Shown here: positions 48,917 to 57,955 of the stretch, piece by piece
How the letters are laid out: every line of letters begins with the position of its first letter
How positions within the stretch are numbered: the stretch's first letter is position 1
Source of the DNA: Chloroflexota bacterium
GTDB lineage: Bacteria > Chloroflexota > Anaerolineae > Aggregatilineales > Phototrophicaceae
Direction: 5' to 3'
NCBI GenBank assembly: GCA_013388745.1
Contig: JACAER010000037.1
Span: 1-64,000, forward strand
DNA: 64,000 nt
Translations under genes and position numbers: made by a program
Notes under the pieces: generated by a model
Seen by the model: only the letters and a program-made list of their open reading frames with translations
Database searches by the model: none
What the model was told of the DNA's origin: nothing

Positions 48917-49798
48917 CTACGCGCCGCTGTCTTCGCCACTTTTGCGTTTGCGCAGATCAGCGGCGCGGTGCGCGATCTCCTGAAAATACTGTGTCTCGGT
49001 GATCTCGCCCACCTGCTTGTTGGTGCGCCCCATATCGATCTCGATGCGCAACTGCTGCAATTCCTGCTTGACCTTGCCGAAGGCCTGTGCGTTGTCGATC
49101 GCGATCGCCGCCTGATCGGCGAACAGCATCAGCACCTTAACCTCGAAATCCTCGAACACGCCGGTCATCAAGATGTTGCTGAGGTAAATCGCGCCTTCGA
49201 TCTCGTTCTTGCGTTTGATCGGCACGCACAGAATCGAACGCATACCAAAGCTCATCACGCTTTTGTTGCTGCGCATGCGCGGGTCATCCACCGCGTTGTC
49301 TGTCAGCACTGCCTCGCCCGACGCGATCACCTGCTTGACGACCGTCGTGCTGATGTCCTCGTTGGCGCCGGGCAGAATTTCTACCGAACGCGAGACGCGA
49401 AACGCGATTTCCTGCGTGTTGGGGTCGTTGAGCAGGATATAGCCGCGTTCCGCGCCGGTCAGCTTAATCACGCTGTCCATCAGCGTGTTCAGTACCGTAT
49501 CCAGATCGAGCGACGAATTGACCAGCGTCGAAACCTGCGCCAGCGCGCGCAGTTGTTCCAATTCCATGCGCTCGCGTTCCACTTGATCGCGCAGCGTGCG
49601 CAGGCGTGTGCTGACCATCGTCAGCGTCTCCAGCACGCCGGGGGGCATACCGATGCCGCGCCGCTTGAGCAGTTCCTGTTGGCTGCGCAGCGACGCTACC
49701 CCTTCTTTGAGTAGTTCCAGCGTTTGCGACAATTCCAGCACGATGCCGCTTTTGCTCAGCGTCTCGCGCAGCTTACGTATCGGGGGCAGCGTGGTCAT
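48917..49798 (-). CDS. GAF-domain protein
   Basis: The 293-residue protein has an N-terminal helical/coiled-coil region (about 1-95), then a GAF domain (about 95-250: 'LTGAERGYILLNDPNT', 'SVMSFGMRSILCVPIKRKNE', 'AIYLSNILMTGVFEDFEV'). A coiled C-terminal tail follows. No catalytic output is present, so it is a stand-alone sensor or scaffold. Ligand unknown. Confidence 0.85.
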   Translation of the reverse strand: MTTLPPIRKLRETLSKSGIVLELSQTLELLKEGVASLRSQQELLKRRGIGMPPGVLETLTMVSTRLRTLRDQVERERMELEQLRALAQVSTLVNSSLDLDTVLNTLMDSVIKLTGAERGYILLNDPNTQEIAFRVSRSVEILPGANEDISTTVVKQVIASGEAVLTDNAVDDPRMRSNKSVMSFGMRSILCVPIKRKNEIEGAIYLSNILMTGVFEDFEVKVLMLFADQAAIAIDNAQAFGKVKQELQQLRIEIDMGRTNKQVGEITETQYFQEIAHRAADLRKRKSGEDSGA

Positions 49799-49834
49799 AA
49801 CGTCTCCGGGATCACAAAATTGATCGGATACAAA

Positions 49835-49863
49835 AGTATACCTTTATTACAAGGCACGGCCAA
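49835..49863 (-). promoter_or_regulatory. Promoter of the GAF gene
   Basis: On the minus strand TTGGCC (49863-49858) and TATACT (49840-49835) are separated by 17 bp, 37 nt before the GAF start. Confidence 0.6.
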
Positions 49864-49877
49864 ACTTCAGCACGCTG

Positions 49878-49906
49878 TTGTCTCCCGCTGCGCCCCGCGT
49901 TAGACT
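49878..49906 (+). promoter_or_regulatory. Promoter of the phosphohexomutase gene
   Basis: TTGTCT (49878) and TAGACT (49901) are separated by 17 bp, 19 nt before the ATG at 49925. It is divergent from the GAF promoter. Confidence 0.65.
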
Positions 49907-49924
49907 TAATGTAAGGATGGCAAA

Positions 49925-51313
49925 ATGACAGTTCTTCACAAAAGCATCTTCAAGAAATACGATATTGGCGGCCCGGCGGAAGGCGACGATGCCTTCATCA
50001 ACGATGAAATCGCCCAACTCATCGGGCAGGCTTTCGGCACCTACTTACAGCGCTTCGAGAACATGCAAAAAGTGGTCGTGGGGCGCGATAACCGCCGCAC
50101 GTCGTACAACTTGCAGCAAGCGTTCATGCAGGGCTTGATCGCCAGCGGGTGCAGCGTGCTCGATCTGGGCTTGATCGCCACGCCCGTGCTGTACTGGCAC
50201 GCGGCGCAGCAGGCGGGCTGCGGCGGCGTGATGGTCACCGGCAGCCATATCGGCCCGGAATACAACGGCTTCAAGTTGTGCGTCGGCCGCCGCAGCGTTC
50301 ACAGCGAACAGCTCATGCTGCTTCGCAGCTTTCTGGAAAAAGACACGCTGGCTTTTGGGCACGGCAGCAGCAGCGTCGATTTTTCGGCTTACCGCCATTA
50401 CGTGGCCGATCTGGAAACGCGGCTGAAGCCCGCGCGCCCCCTCAAGGTCGTCATCGACGCGGGCAATGGCACAGCGGGACTGTTCGCGCCGCGCCTGCTG
50501 CGCAAATGGGGTCACAACGTGGTGGCCTGCCTCTTTTGCCAGCCCGACAGCCAGTTCCCCAACCACGCCCCCGACCCGCACAACCCGCACAATCTGCGCG
50601 CGCTGGCCGAAAAAGTGCGCGCAGAGCGTGCCGATGTCGGCATCGCCTTCGACGGCGACGCCGATCGTATCGGCGTCGTGGATGAAAAAGGCCAACCGGT
50701 CGAATCCGATCGCCTGCTGGCGCTGCTGGCGCGCGATCTACTGACCCGCCATCCTGGCGCGGCGGTGGTGGTCGATGTCATGAGCAGTCAGGTCGTGCTG
50801 GACGAGATCAAAAAAGCCGGCGGGCTGCCCTTTATGTGGATGTGCGGCCATGCGCTGGTCAAAGAAAAAATGGCCGAAATCGGCGCGCTGCTGGCGGGCG
50901 AATTCAGCGGGCATTTGTTCATGGGCGAAGATTATTTCGGCTTCGACGATGGTTTTCTGGCGGCCGGGCGGCTGTTAGCCCTGCTGGCCACCAGCGGGCA
51001 GCCGCTTTCGGCCCTCAATGCCCGGCTTCCCACGCGCCATATCACGCCCGAATACCGCCTGCGCTGCCCGGAAAAAGACAAAGAGGACATTGTGGAAAGT
51101 CTGCGCGAGCCGATGCGCGCTCACGGCGAAGTGCTGGAAATCGATGGTCTGCGTGTGCAGTTCCGGCACGGGTGGGGCGTGCTGCGCGCCAGCAACACCG
51201 AAGCGGCGTTGTGTCTGCGCTTCGAGGCCGAAACGCCCGCCGCGCTGGCCGAAATCCGCGCGGTCTTCGATCGCGCTTTGCGCCCCTTTCCACAGGTCGC
51301 GCTCCTGCCATAA
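49925..51313 (+). CDS. Phosphomannomutase/phosphoglucomutase
   Basis: The 462-residue protein has the four-domain alpha-phosphohexomutase layout. The active-site Ser S107 lies in 'TGSHIGPEYNGFK', the metal loop is 'DGDADRIGVVD', the sugar loop is 'GEFSGHLFM', and the phosphate loop is 'RASNTEAAL'. It interconverts hexose 1- and 6-phosphates through a bisphosphate. The loop around S107 is unusual: most family members have TASHNP rather than TGSHIG. AAGGA lies 8 nt before the ATG. Confidence 0.9.
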   Translation: MTVLHKSIFKKYDIGGPAEGDDAFINDEIAQLIGQAFGTYLQRFENMQKVVVGRDNRRTSYNLQQAFMQGLIASGCSVLDLGLIATPVLYWHAAQQAGCGGVMVTGSHIGPEYNGFKLCVGRRSVHSEQLMLLRSFLEKDTLAFGHGSSSVDFSAYRHYVADLETRLKPARPLKVVIDAGNGTAGLFAPRLLRKWGHNVVACLFCQPDSQFPNHAPDPHNPHNLRALAEKVRAERADVGIAFDGDADRIGVVDEKGQPVESDRLLALLARDLLTRHPGAAVVVDVMSSQVVLDEIKKAGGLPFMWMCGHALVKEKMAEIGALLAGEFSGHLFMGEDYFGFDDGFLAAGRLLALLATSGQPLSALNARLPTRHITPEYRLRCPEKDKEDIVESLREPMRAHGEVLEIDGLRVQFRHGWGVLRASNTEAALCLRFEAETPAALAEIRAVFDRALRPFPQVALLP

Positions 51314-51341
51314 GGCGGCCAGGCAGTGAAGCGCCGGCGCG

Positions 51342-51749
51342 CTACTTGGCGCGCATCCGGTTGTTACGCGGGTGGTGTTCGACTTCGGCCAGCCCCAGTT
51401 CTTCCAGCAGCGGCGGCACATACATGCCAAAGCGCCCGCGCAGCCCTTTTTTCAGCCCGTACCAGCCGCCAATCGGGTTATCGGCAGAGCGCCCCCAGGC
51501 TTCGACTGTGCCTTCTTTGGCCGGCTTTTGCTCGTCGGCGCTGCCCAGTTCCATCCAGTCACCGTGCGCTTTGAGCATGGCGTGCAAATCCTGAATGCAG
51601 CGCCAATCGTAGTGCAGCGTGGTGGTGCCCACCACACACACCAGCAGCGGCGGCTGGTGGCTTTCGTCCTTGTACATGATGTACTCGGCTGTGCCCGACG
51701 GCGTCTTCAGCGTCCAGGGATTCTCTTTCGTGCCTTTTTCTGCGCTCAT
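51342..51749 (-). CDS. Small conserved protein (DUF6855-like)
   Basis: The 135-residue protein has 'TKENPWTLKTPSGTAEYIMY', 'HAMLKAHGDWMELGSADEQK', 'GRSADNPIGGWYGLKKGLRG' and 'RFGMYVPPLLEELGLAEVEH'. I recognise this highly conserved set from proteins in many soil and Chloroflexota genomes; the DUF6855 name is tentative. Function unknown. GAGGAG precedes the ATG at 51749. A longer frame upstream has no ribosome site. Confidence 0.75.
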   Translation of the reverse strand: MSAEKGTKENPWTLKTPSGTAEYIMYKDESHQPPLLVCVVGTTTLHYDWRCIQDLHAMLKAHGDWMELGSADEQKPAKEGTVEAWGRSADNPIGGWYGLKKGLRGRFGMYVPPLLEELGLAEVEHHPRNNRMRAK

Positions 51750-51871
51750 CTTGACTCCTCGCCCTGATCGTCTACAGGTCCAAATAGGTTTTCGAATGTT
51801 TTTGTGGGGGACGACGCCGGCATCGTCGTAGGGTGACGCAATCTTCTTGGGTTTCGTTCGCGAACCCTCCT

Positions 51872-52330
51872 TTAGCGGCTTTCGGCGGCTTTTTTCAGAT
51901 CGGCGGCATAGCGTTCGAAGGATGGCCCAAAATCCGGCAGCGAACCGGCGATCATCGGCAGCATCAGCCCGGAAAACACCTCGCTCATCGCGAACTCGGT
52001 GACGCCGCTGCCGCGCGGTGTCAGTGTGTAGGTGCGCACTCCCTGAAACATGGGCGCCGCGCCATCGCGCCAGACCATGGTCTGCGGCGGTGTAAAGGCG
52101 CTGACGCGCAGCTTGAACACGCGATCTGGCACTGCCGTCGTCACCAGCTTGAGCGTTTCGCCCGGCGCGATGCGGCCTTCGATGCTTTTGACGGTGGAAT
52201 TCCAGCGGGGAAAGGCCGCCGCATCGGTCAGCAGCGCCCAGATTTTTTCTGGCGCGGCGTGGATGTCGATGCGCACGGCGCATTCCATACGAAACAGACT
52301 TTTGCTTTTCGTGGCACTTCCAGCACTCAT
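51872..52330 (-). CDS. SRPBCC (START-like) family protein
   Basis: The 152-residue protein has the helix-grip fold pattern: 'VRIDIHAAPEKIWALLTDAA', 'FPRWNSTVKSIEGRI', 'KLRVSAFTPPQTMVWRDG', 'LPDFGPSFERYAADLKKAAE'. It probably binds a hydrophobic ligand. It lies 122 nt upstream of the DUF6855-like gene on the same strand. The 218 bp between it and malQ holds no gene. Confidence 0.82.
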   Translation of the reverse strand: MSAGSATKSKSLFRMECAVRIDIHAAPEKIWALLTDAAAFPRWNSTVKSIEGRIAPGETLKLVTTAVPDRVFKLRVSAFTPPQTMVWRDGAAPMFQGVRTYTLTPRGSGVTEFAMSEVFSGLMLPMIAGSLPDFGPSFERYAADLKKAAESR

Positions 52331-52548
52331 CAGGAAACCTCGTTTCTGTGTTTCCCTGTAGTATAGGAAAATTAGAACTGATTTTCTTGTAAAAGTTGGA
52401 CAAATCGGGAGACAAGCTATCGCCCACCCCCCAGCGCAAGCTCGCGCACAGTCATCAGTTGGCTGTTTTCAGCGCAGGCACGGCCAACGCGCATGCTTTT
52501 TGCTACAGCGGCTGCGTTGAACCTGCACTATGAGCCTGTCGCGGCGCT

Positions 52549-54138
52549 TCAGGCGCGCGCGCAGCTTTCGGTCAAGGCGCGCAGCCGCCGCCACATCTGT
52601 TCGTCGTTCAGTTCGCGCAGTGTACAGCGCCAGCGCCAGTTGCCGCCGCCTTTGCCCGGCGTGTTCATGCGCGCCGTCGCGCCCAGATTGAGCAGGTCTT
52701 GCAGCGGCGTGAGGAAAGCGACGGAATTGCTGCGGCTCGCCAGTTCGATCATCGCCCAGTTGGGCTGCTGCGCCGCCTGCGCGCCGATCTGCCATGTGTG
52801 TGCCATTTTTTGCAGGCGTTCCTGCTCGAAGGGCTGCGCGTCGCTGTGCCACCAGCCGAGCGCTGTGTTGTTGTCGTGCGTGCCGGTGTACATCACCGAA
52901 AAATCATCGGCTGCTTGCGGGTCGTGTGGATAGGTGGCGAACTGCTTTTGTTCTTCTTCGCTGCCACCGAACAGGAATTGCAGCACTTTCATGCCCGGCA
53001 GATGCAGTTTTGTTTTGCGCCAATCGACAATAGCGCCCATCGCATCGCCCAAATCCTCGGCGATGATGCGCGCTTTCACCTCATCCCTCAGCGCTTTAAA
53101 AAAGACATCCTTCGGGCCGTCCAGCCATTGGCCATTGGCGGCGGTGGCTTGGCTGGCGGGGACGCTCCAATAATTCCAGAAGCCGCGAAAATGATCGATG
53201 CGCACCAGATCGAACTGCGTGAGCGCCGCCTCGATGCGTTTCTTCCACCAGGCGAAGCCCTCTTTCTGATGCCGCTTCCACAGGTAAAGCGGGTTGCCCC
53301 AGCGCTGGCCGGTGGCGCTGAAGTAGTCCGGCGGCACGCCGGCGATATTCACGGCGTAGCCGTTTTCGTCCAGATCGAACAGGGCGCGGTGAGTCCAGAC
53401 ATCGCTGCTGTCGTGCGCCACGTAAATCGGAATATCGCCGATGATGGCGATGCCGCGTTGGTTGGCATAGCCCTTAAGCGCCTGCCACTGGCGCGCGAAC
53501 ACCCACTGACGGAAGCGCATTTCGTCGATGCGGCTTTTGAGCGCTTGCCGCGCGCCGGCGATTTCTTCGGGCGCGCGCAGGGCTTCTCCCTGCGGCCATT
53601 CCCACCAGGGGCGCAGTTGATGCGTTTCTTTGATGGCGGCGAATAGGGCGAAATCGTCCAGCCATTCGGCCTGTTCCTGCCGAAAACGCTCGAAGTCGCT
53701 TTTTTCGTCACGGTCGTTTTTCTGCAAAAAGCCGTCGTAAGCGCGCGCCAGCATTTTGTCGTGCCAAGCGATGACGCTTTCATAGACGGCTTCGCGCTGC
53801 GGGAAAAAGGGACGGTCAACGTCGTAATCCGGCGGCAGCCAGCCTTTGGCGGCCAGATCGCCGAGACTGATGAGGTTGGTATTGCCGGCGAAGGTCGAAA
53901 GGCACTGGTAGGGCGAATCGGCGAAGCCTGTCGGCCCCAGCGGCAGCACCTGCCAGTAGGTCTGTTTGGCGGCGTACAGGTGGTCGATCAGTGTGCGTGC
54001 GCCGGCGCCCAGATCGCCGATGCCTTCGGCGCCGGGCAGTGAGCTGACGTGCAGCAGCACGCCGCTGCCACGCTGCTTCAACAGTGCATGGGGCAGGGTG
54101 TCAGTTTGACGGGGTGTGGTTTTGGGCTTAGCGGCCAT
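52549..54138 (-). CDS. malQ: 4-alpha-glucanotransferase
   Basis: MalQ transfers glucan chains between maltodextrins in glycogen/maltose metabolism. The 529-residue GH77 enzyme has 'GSGVLLHVSSLPGAEGIGDL', 'QVLPLGPTGFADSPYQ', 'IGDIPIYVAHDSSDVW', 'VRIDHFRGFWNYW' (nucleophile Asp region), 'RIIAEDLGDAM', 'GTHDNNTALGWW'. The N-terminus begins directly before the family start. No other glycogen gene is close. Confidence 0.94.
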   Translation of the reverse strand: MAAKPKTTPRQTDTLPHALLKQRGSGVLLHVSSLPGAEGIGDLGAGARTLIDHLYAAKQTYWQVLPLGPTGFADSPYQCLSTFAGNTNLISLGDLAAKGWLPPDYDVDRPFFPQREAVYESVIAWHDKMLARAYDGFLQKNDRDEKSDFERFRQEQAEWLDDFALFAAIKETHQLRPWWEWPQGEALRAPEEIAGARQALKSRIDEMRFRQWVFARQWQALKGYANQRGIAIIGDIPIYVAHDSSDVWTHRALFDLDENGYAVNIAGVPPDYFSATGQRWGNPLYLWKRHQKEGFAWWKKRIEAALTQFDLVRIDHFRGFWNYWSVPASQATAANGQWLDGPKDVFFKALRDEVKARIIAEDLGDAMGAIVDWRKTKLHLPGMKVLQFLFGGSEEEQKQFATYPHDPQAADDFSVMYTGTHDNNTALGWWHSDAQPFEQERLQKMAHTWQIGAQAAQQPNWAMIELASRSNSVAFLTPLQDLLNLGATARMNTPGKGGGNWRWRCTLRELNDEQMWRRLRALTESCARA

Positions 54139-54417
54139 AAGAATTCTCCGCGTGGGATGGATTCATCGGCGGAAGTGTATCCCGCGCGGGACACAGGCGC
54201 AAGCACGCACAAGAGGCAGGCAGGGCAAGCGCATCACAAGCGTCGTGGCTATTCAGAGTCCCTGGCGGCGGCTTAGGATTGTTTAAGGTGTATCCCATTG
54301 TCAAGACAGCGCCAGTGTCCTTTTATCAGTGGATTTAGCGCCTTTCATGAAATAGATGGATGCGGGTGATTATGCGCCGCGCGCCTACCTGTCTCAGCGC
54401 GCCCCAAAAATCCTAAC

Positions 54418-54447
54418 TTGACACAGGCCGCCCCTTTGCACTACCCT
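54418..54447 (+). promoter_or_regulatory. Promoter of the TPR membrane protein pair
   Basis: TTGACA (54418) and TACCCT (54442) are separated by 18 bp, 85 nt before the ATG. The 54139-54531 interval otherwise holds no gene or clear repeat. Confidence 0.5.
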
Positions 54448-54531
54448 TTTGCACAGCGGAAGCCGGGGGGAATCATCAGTGTTGACCACCCGGCCTTCTT
54501 GTTTCTATCGGCATTACGAGACCTGCTACCC

Positions 54532-55824
54532 ATGTATATCAAACGCGATTATTCCGAACCGTTTTTTGGCCGCCGCCGCAAGCGCGGCGGTTCGGTGCGT
54601 AAAATCGTGGTCTTCAGCGCGTTCATCGCGGCGCTGCTGATTTTCGTGCAGTGGCAGTTTGACCGCTTGCAGCTTGTGGCGCTGGACATCGTGGGCATGG
54701 CGCCGACGCCCACGCCGTTCGCCAGCGAAATCGCCACACAGGGCTACCAGCGCTGGCTGGCGGGCGACCTGACAGCGGCGGAAACGCTGTTTGCCCAGGC
54801 CGTCGCCCAGCAGCCCAACAACCCCGATTATCTGTATGAATATGGCCGCACGATGCACGAACGCCTGCTGCGCGATTTCGGCGCGCAGGCCGATTTCACG
54901 CCGGTGATCGATCTGGGCGATCGCCTGATTACCGCCGCCCCTGCTGATCCACGCGGCTACGCCATCAAGGCGCGCGCGCTGTTTTACAACGGCGACGCCG
55001 CCAGCGCGATTCCGGTGGGCATCAACGGGCTGGAAGTGAATGACCAGTATGCCGGCATTCATGCCGCGCTGGCGATGAGCTACGTAGATATCGGGCGTTA
55101 CCAGCAGGGGTTGAATCACGGCGAACTGGCGGTTGAACTGGATCCGATGGATGCGCTGGCGCGGCGCAGCCTGGCCTACGTGCTGATTTTTCTGGGGCGG
55201 CGGCAGGAAGCCATCGACCAGCTTGAGCAGGCGGTGGCGCTGCTGCCCAACCAGGTCAACGCCTATTTTGAACTGGCGGCGCAGTATCTCGCGCCGGGCG
55301 TCGATCTGGATACCGAAGGCGTCGCCACCTATGAGCGCATTCTGGCGCTGGAGCCGCGCAATGTGCGCGCAATGGTGCGTCTGTGCGCGGCCTATATCAA
55401 GGTCGGTCTGTTCGACCAGGCACGCGGCTACTGCGAAGACGCGCTGGCGATCGAACCGACGTATGCCCTGGCCTGGCAGCAGTTGGGCGAACTCAGTTTC
55501 CGCCGCCGCAACTACGAAGGCGCGATCGAAGCCTATAACCAGTGCCGCCAGTTTGTCGGCGAGGCCGACGCAAGCGGCAACTTTATCCAGTGCTGGTATG
55601 TACGCGGGCTGGCGCATTATTATCTGGGCAACTGCGAGGCGGCGTGGACCGACTTGCAGGACGCGCTGCGCATTCTGACCGGTAACGGCGATACCACCAG
55701 TTCGGTGGTGCAGTCCACGCGCGACGGCCTGAGTCTGGTGACGCAGCGCTGCGCGGCGTACAGCGGCCAGCTCTTGCCTACCGCGCCGGCCCCGACCGTG
55801 ATTCCCACGCCGTTGGGAGGCTGA
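54532..55824 (+). CDS. Membrane-anchored TPR protein
   Basis: The 430-residue protein has a basic N-terminus and one TM helix at about 25-43. At least six TPR-like repeats follow ('GYQRWLAGDLTAAETLFAQA', 'AMSYVDIGRYQQGLNHGELA', 'LGELSFRRRNYEGAIEAYN', 'GLAHYYLGNCEAAWTDLQDA'), then a Pro/Thr tail. The TPRs should face outside. ATG 54532 starts the basic stretch before the TM; a longer frame to 54418 would include the promoter. It forms an operon with the related gene 7 nt downstream. Confidence 0.82.
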   Translation: MYIKRDYSEPFFGRRRKRGGSVRKIVVFSAFIAALLIFVQWQFDRLQLVALDIVGMAPTPTPFASEIATQGYQRWLAGDLTAAETLFAQAVAQQPNNPDYLYEYGRTMHERLLRDFGAQADFTPVIDLGDRLITAAPADPRGYAIKARALFYNGDAASAIPVGINGLEVNDQYAGIHAALAMSYVDIGRYQQGLNHGELAVELDPMDALARRSLAYVLIFLGRRQEAIDQLEQAVALLPNQVNAYFELAAQYLAPGVDLDTEGVATYERILALEPRNVRAMVRLCAAYIKVGLFDQARGYCEDALAIEPTYALAWQQLGELSFRRRNYEGAIEAYNQCRQFVGEADASGNFIQCWYVRGLAHYYLGNCEAAWTDLQDALRILTGNGDTTSSVVQSTRDGLSLVTQRCAAYSGQLLPTAPAPTVIPTPLGG

Positions 55825-55831
55825 GCGCGTT

Positions 55832-57106
55832 ATGTATTTGCGCACGCCCAAACGCTACAGCAGAGGCGGCCAAAAAAAGCGCGTCTTTAACCTGCGCTGG
55901 CTGTGGCTGTGGCTGATTACGCCGGTGATCGTCGTGCTGGGGCTGCAAATTTACAATCACCGCGCGCTGTTTATCCCCGTGGTCGATCAGTGGATGAACG
56001 AGCGGCTGGACGAAGCGCAGCAGGGTATGGCGACGGCCATGGCGCCCACGCCGCTGCCCACCGAAGACCCGCGCGCCCGCCGCCAGCAGGCCGACGATTC
56101 GTGGCGGCTTGGCGCGATCGAGCAAGCCACGCGCATCTATCAGGAGATTCTGCCCGCGCTGCCCAACGACGTTGTCGTGCATTATCAGGTGACACTTGGA
56201 CTGCTCATCAACGGGCGCTTCGGCGAAGCGCTGGCCGCCGCGGAACGCACGGTTAACGCTAATCCCTTTTCGACCGATGCCTGGGCGATTCGCGCGCTGG
56301 CGCTGGAACGCAGCGGCTTCTATGGCGAGTCGATAGCCAGCGCCATGCAGGCCTTAGCGCTGGAACCCAATAATGCGCGCGCGCTGGCGTTTATGGCCGA
56401 AGCCTATTTCGACATCGGCCAAATTGACCGCGCGCTGAGCACGGTAGAGCGCGCGCTGGAAATCGACCCTAACAGTTTCGAGGCCTACCGCGTGCGCGGC
56501 GTGCTCAACCGCTTTGTGCGCTTCGATTTTGCGGCGGCCATCGACGACTTCGAGACGGCCTATGATCTGGCGCCGAACCTGATCTACCCGGCGTTTGATC
56601 TGGTGGAGATGTACTACACCGAAAATTACGAGCAGGCGCTCGAACTGCTGCGCCCGATTATCGACCTGAATCCCGGCAACACGATCGCGCTGTTCTGGAT
56701 GGGGCGCATCTATTTCCGGCAGGTGGGCGACAACGCCCAGGCCAGCGATTATCTCCAGCGCTGCATCGACACCGACGCGCGCAATATCCTGTGCAATTAT
56801 GAGCTGGGGCGCGTGCAGGGCGAACTGCTGGATTACAGCCGCTCGGCGGAATTGTTCCGCGCGGCGATCGCCGCCGGATCGCGCGATCCGTTCCATTGGT
56901 ATTGGGCCGGGTATTCGCAGATTCTGCTGGGCAACTGCCCGGCGGCGCTGCCCTATTTGCAGCAGGGTTATCAACTGGCGTTGGACAGCGAAATCATCGA
57001 CCTGTACGACCTGTACGAAAATGGGCTGCGCGACTGCCAGGCGCCGGGCTTCGTCTCGCTGCTGACGCCCACGCCCGGCGCCGAAGCCACTGCTGAGGGC
57101 GGGTAG
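55832..57106 (+). CDS. Membrane-anchored TPR protein (paralogue)
   Basis: The 424-residue protein repeats the layout of its neighbour: basic N-terminus, TM helix (about 23-43), Thr/Pro spacer, TPRs ('DDSWRLGAIEQATRIYQEI', 'LLINGRFGEALAAAERTV', 'AEAYFDIGQIDRALSTVERA', 'GYSQILLGNCPAALPYLQQG'), and a Pro/Thr tail. The shared 'LGNC..A' TPR near both C-termini shows common descent. The pair may form a heteromeric outside scaffold. The infC operon begins about 300 nt later. Confidence 0.85.
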   Translation: MYLRTPKRYSRGGQKKRVFNLRWLWLWLITPVIVVLGLQIYNHRALFIPVVDQWMNERLDEAQQGMATAMAPTPLPTEDPRARRQQADDSWRLGAIEQATRIYQEILPALPNDVVVHYQVTLGLLINGRFGEALAAAERTVNANPFSTDAWAIRALALERSGFYGESIASAMQALALEPNNARALAFMAEAYFDIGQIDRALSTVERALEIDPNSFEAYRVRGVLNRFVRFDFAAAIDDFETAYDLAPNLIYPAFDLVEMYYTENYEQALELLRPIIDLNPGNTIALFWMGRIYFRQVGDNAQASDYLQRCIDTDARNILCNYELGRVQGELLDYSRSAELFRAAIAAGSRDPFHWYWAGYSQILLGNCPAALPYLQQGYQLALDSEIIDLYDLYENGLRDCQAPGFVSLLTPTPGAEATAEGG

Positions 57107-57117
57107 CGTTCCGCAGT

Positions 57118-57342
57118 GTGCTGGTTGACGAAAGTTGCGTCTGGCTCTCGCCTGGTCAGGGGCCGCGCCCGGAAGATTTTCCGGCGGGTGCCGACGGCGT
57201 AATGAGCGCCGCGATTCAGGTCGATCTGGCGACAATGGAAGTGGTCAATACCCTTGATCTGTGCGCTTTTGAACAGGAAAACAACGACGCCTGTGACCCT
57301 GAGCGGCCGGCGCGGCGCGTGTTGAGTTCAACCGCATATTGA
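57118..57342 (+). other. Possible small ORF or gene remnant
   Basis: A 74-codon frame from GTG 57118 contains 'SAAIQVDLATMEVVNTLDL', which reads like a piece of a beta-propeller or YncE-like protein. No good ribosome site precedes it, and its stop codon overlaps the -35 of the infC promoter. It may be a remnant of a larger gene or a chance frame. Confidence 0.3.
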
Positions 57343-57367
57343 CTTCAATTTCGCGCTATGCTAGACT
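57339..57367 (+). promoter_or_regulatory. Promoter of the infC-rpmI-rplT operon
   Basis: TTGACT (57339) and TAGACT (57362) are separated by 17 bp, 43 nt before the infC start. Confidence 0.75.
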
Positions 57368-57409
57368 GACGGCCTCAAATCTGAAGCATTTTAGAGAGGA
57401 AGTTGGCCT

Positions 57410-57946
57410 ATCACAGGTGAGGAATACCGCATTAATCGAGAAATCCGCGCGCGCGAAGTGCGCCTGGTGATCGATGGCGCCGAAGGCAGCAGCCAGAACA
57501 TCGGCGTTGTCTCGCTGTCGCAAGCTCTGCAAATGGCGGAGGAACGCAATCTCGATCTGGTCGAGGTGGCGCCCAATGCTAACCCGCCGGTCTGCCGTAT
57601 CATGGACTTTGGCAAGTTCCAGTACGAAAAACAGCGGCGCGAACGCAAAGCGCGTAAAGCGCAAAAAGTGGTCGAAATCAAGGAAATCCAACTGCGTCCC
57701 AAAACCGACGACCATCACTTGGGCTTTAAGATCCGCGATGCGCGCGAATGGATTCAAGACGGTATGAAGGTGCGGGTGCGCATCCGTTTTCGCGGGCGCG
57801 AAATCACCCACGCCGACATCGGACGCCAACGCCTGGATAGAATCGCCAACGAACTCAAAGACGTTGCGATTGTCGAACAAAGCCCGAATATGGAAGGCGG
57901 GACAATGCTGATGGTGCTGGCGCCGGCTACGGAGAAAAAGAAATAG
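57410..57946 (+). CDS. infC: Translation initiation factor IF-3
   Basis: IF-3 binds the 30S subunit and checks the start codon. The N-domain ('YRINREIRAREVRLVIDG', 'LDLVEVAPNANPPVCRIMDF') and C-domain ('IQLRPKTDDHHLGFKIRDA', 'VRIRFRGREITHADIG') are complete. In the frame, a TAG at 57392-57394 is followed only by AGA GGA AGT TGG CCT before ATC at 57410. AGAGGA stands 9 nt before this ATC. The first ordinary start (GTG 57458) would delete the conserved RIN motif. So initiation is most likely at AUC, giving 178 residues; rare starts are the known autoregulatory device of infC. Confidence 0.9.
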   Translation: MTGEEYRINREIRAREVRLVIDGAEGSSQNIGVVSLSQALQMAEERNLDLVEVAPNANPPVCRIMDFGKFQYEKQRRERKARKAQKVVEIKEIQLRPKTDDHHLGFKIRDAREWIQDGMKVRVRIRFRGREITHADIGRQRLDRIANELKDVAIVEQSPNMEGGTMLMVLAPATEKKK

Positions 57947-57955
57947 GTTGCATCT

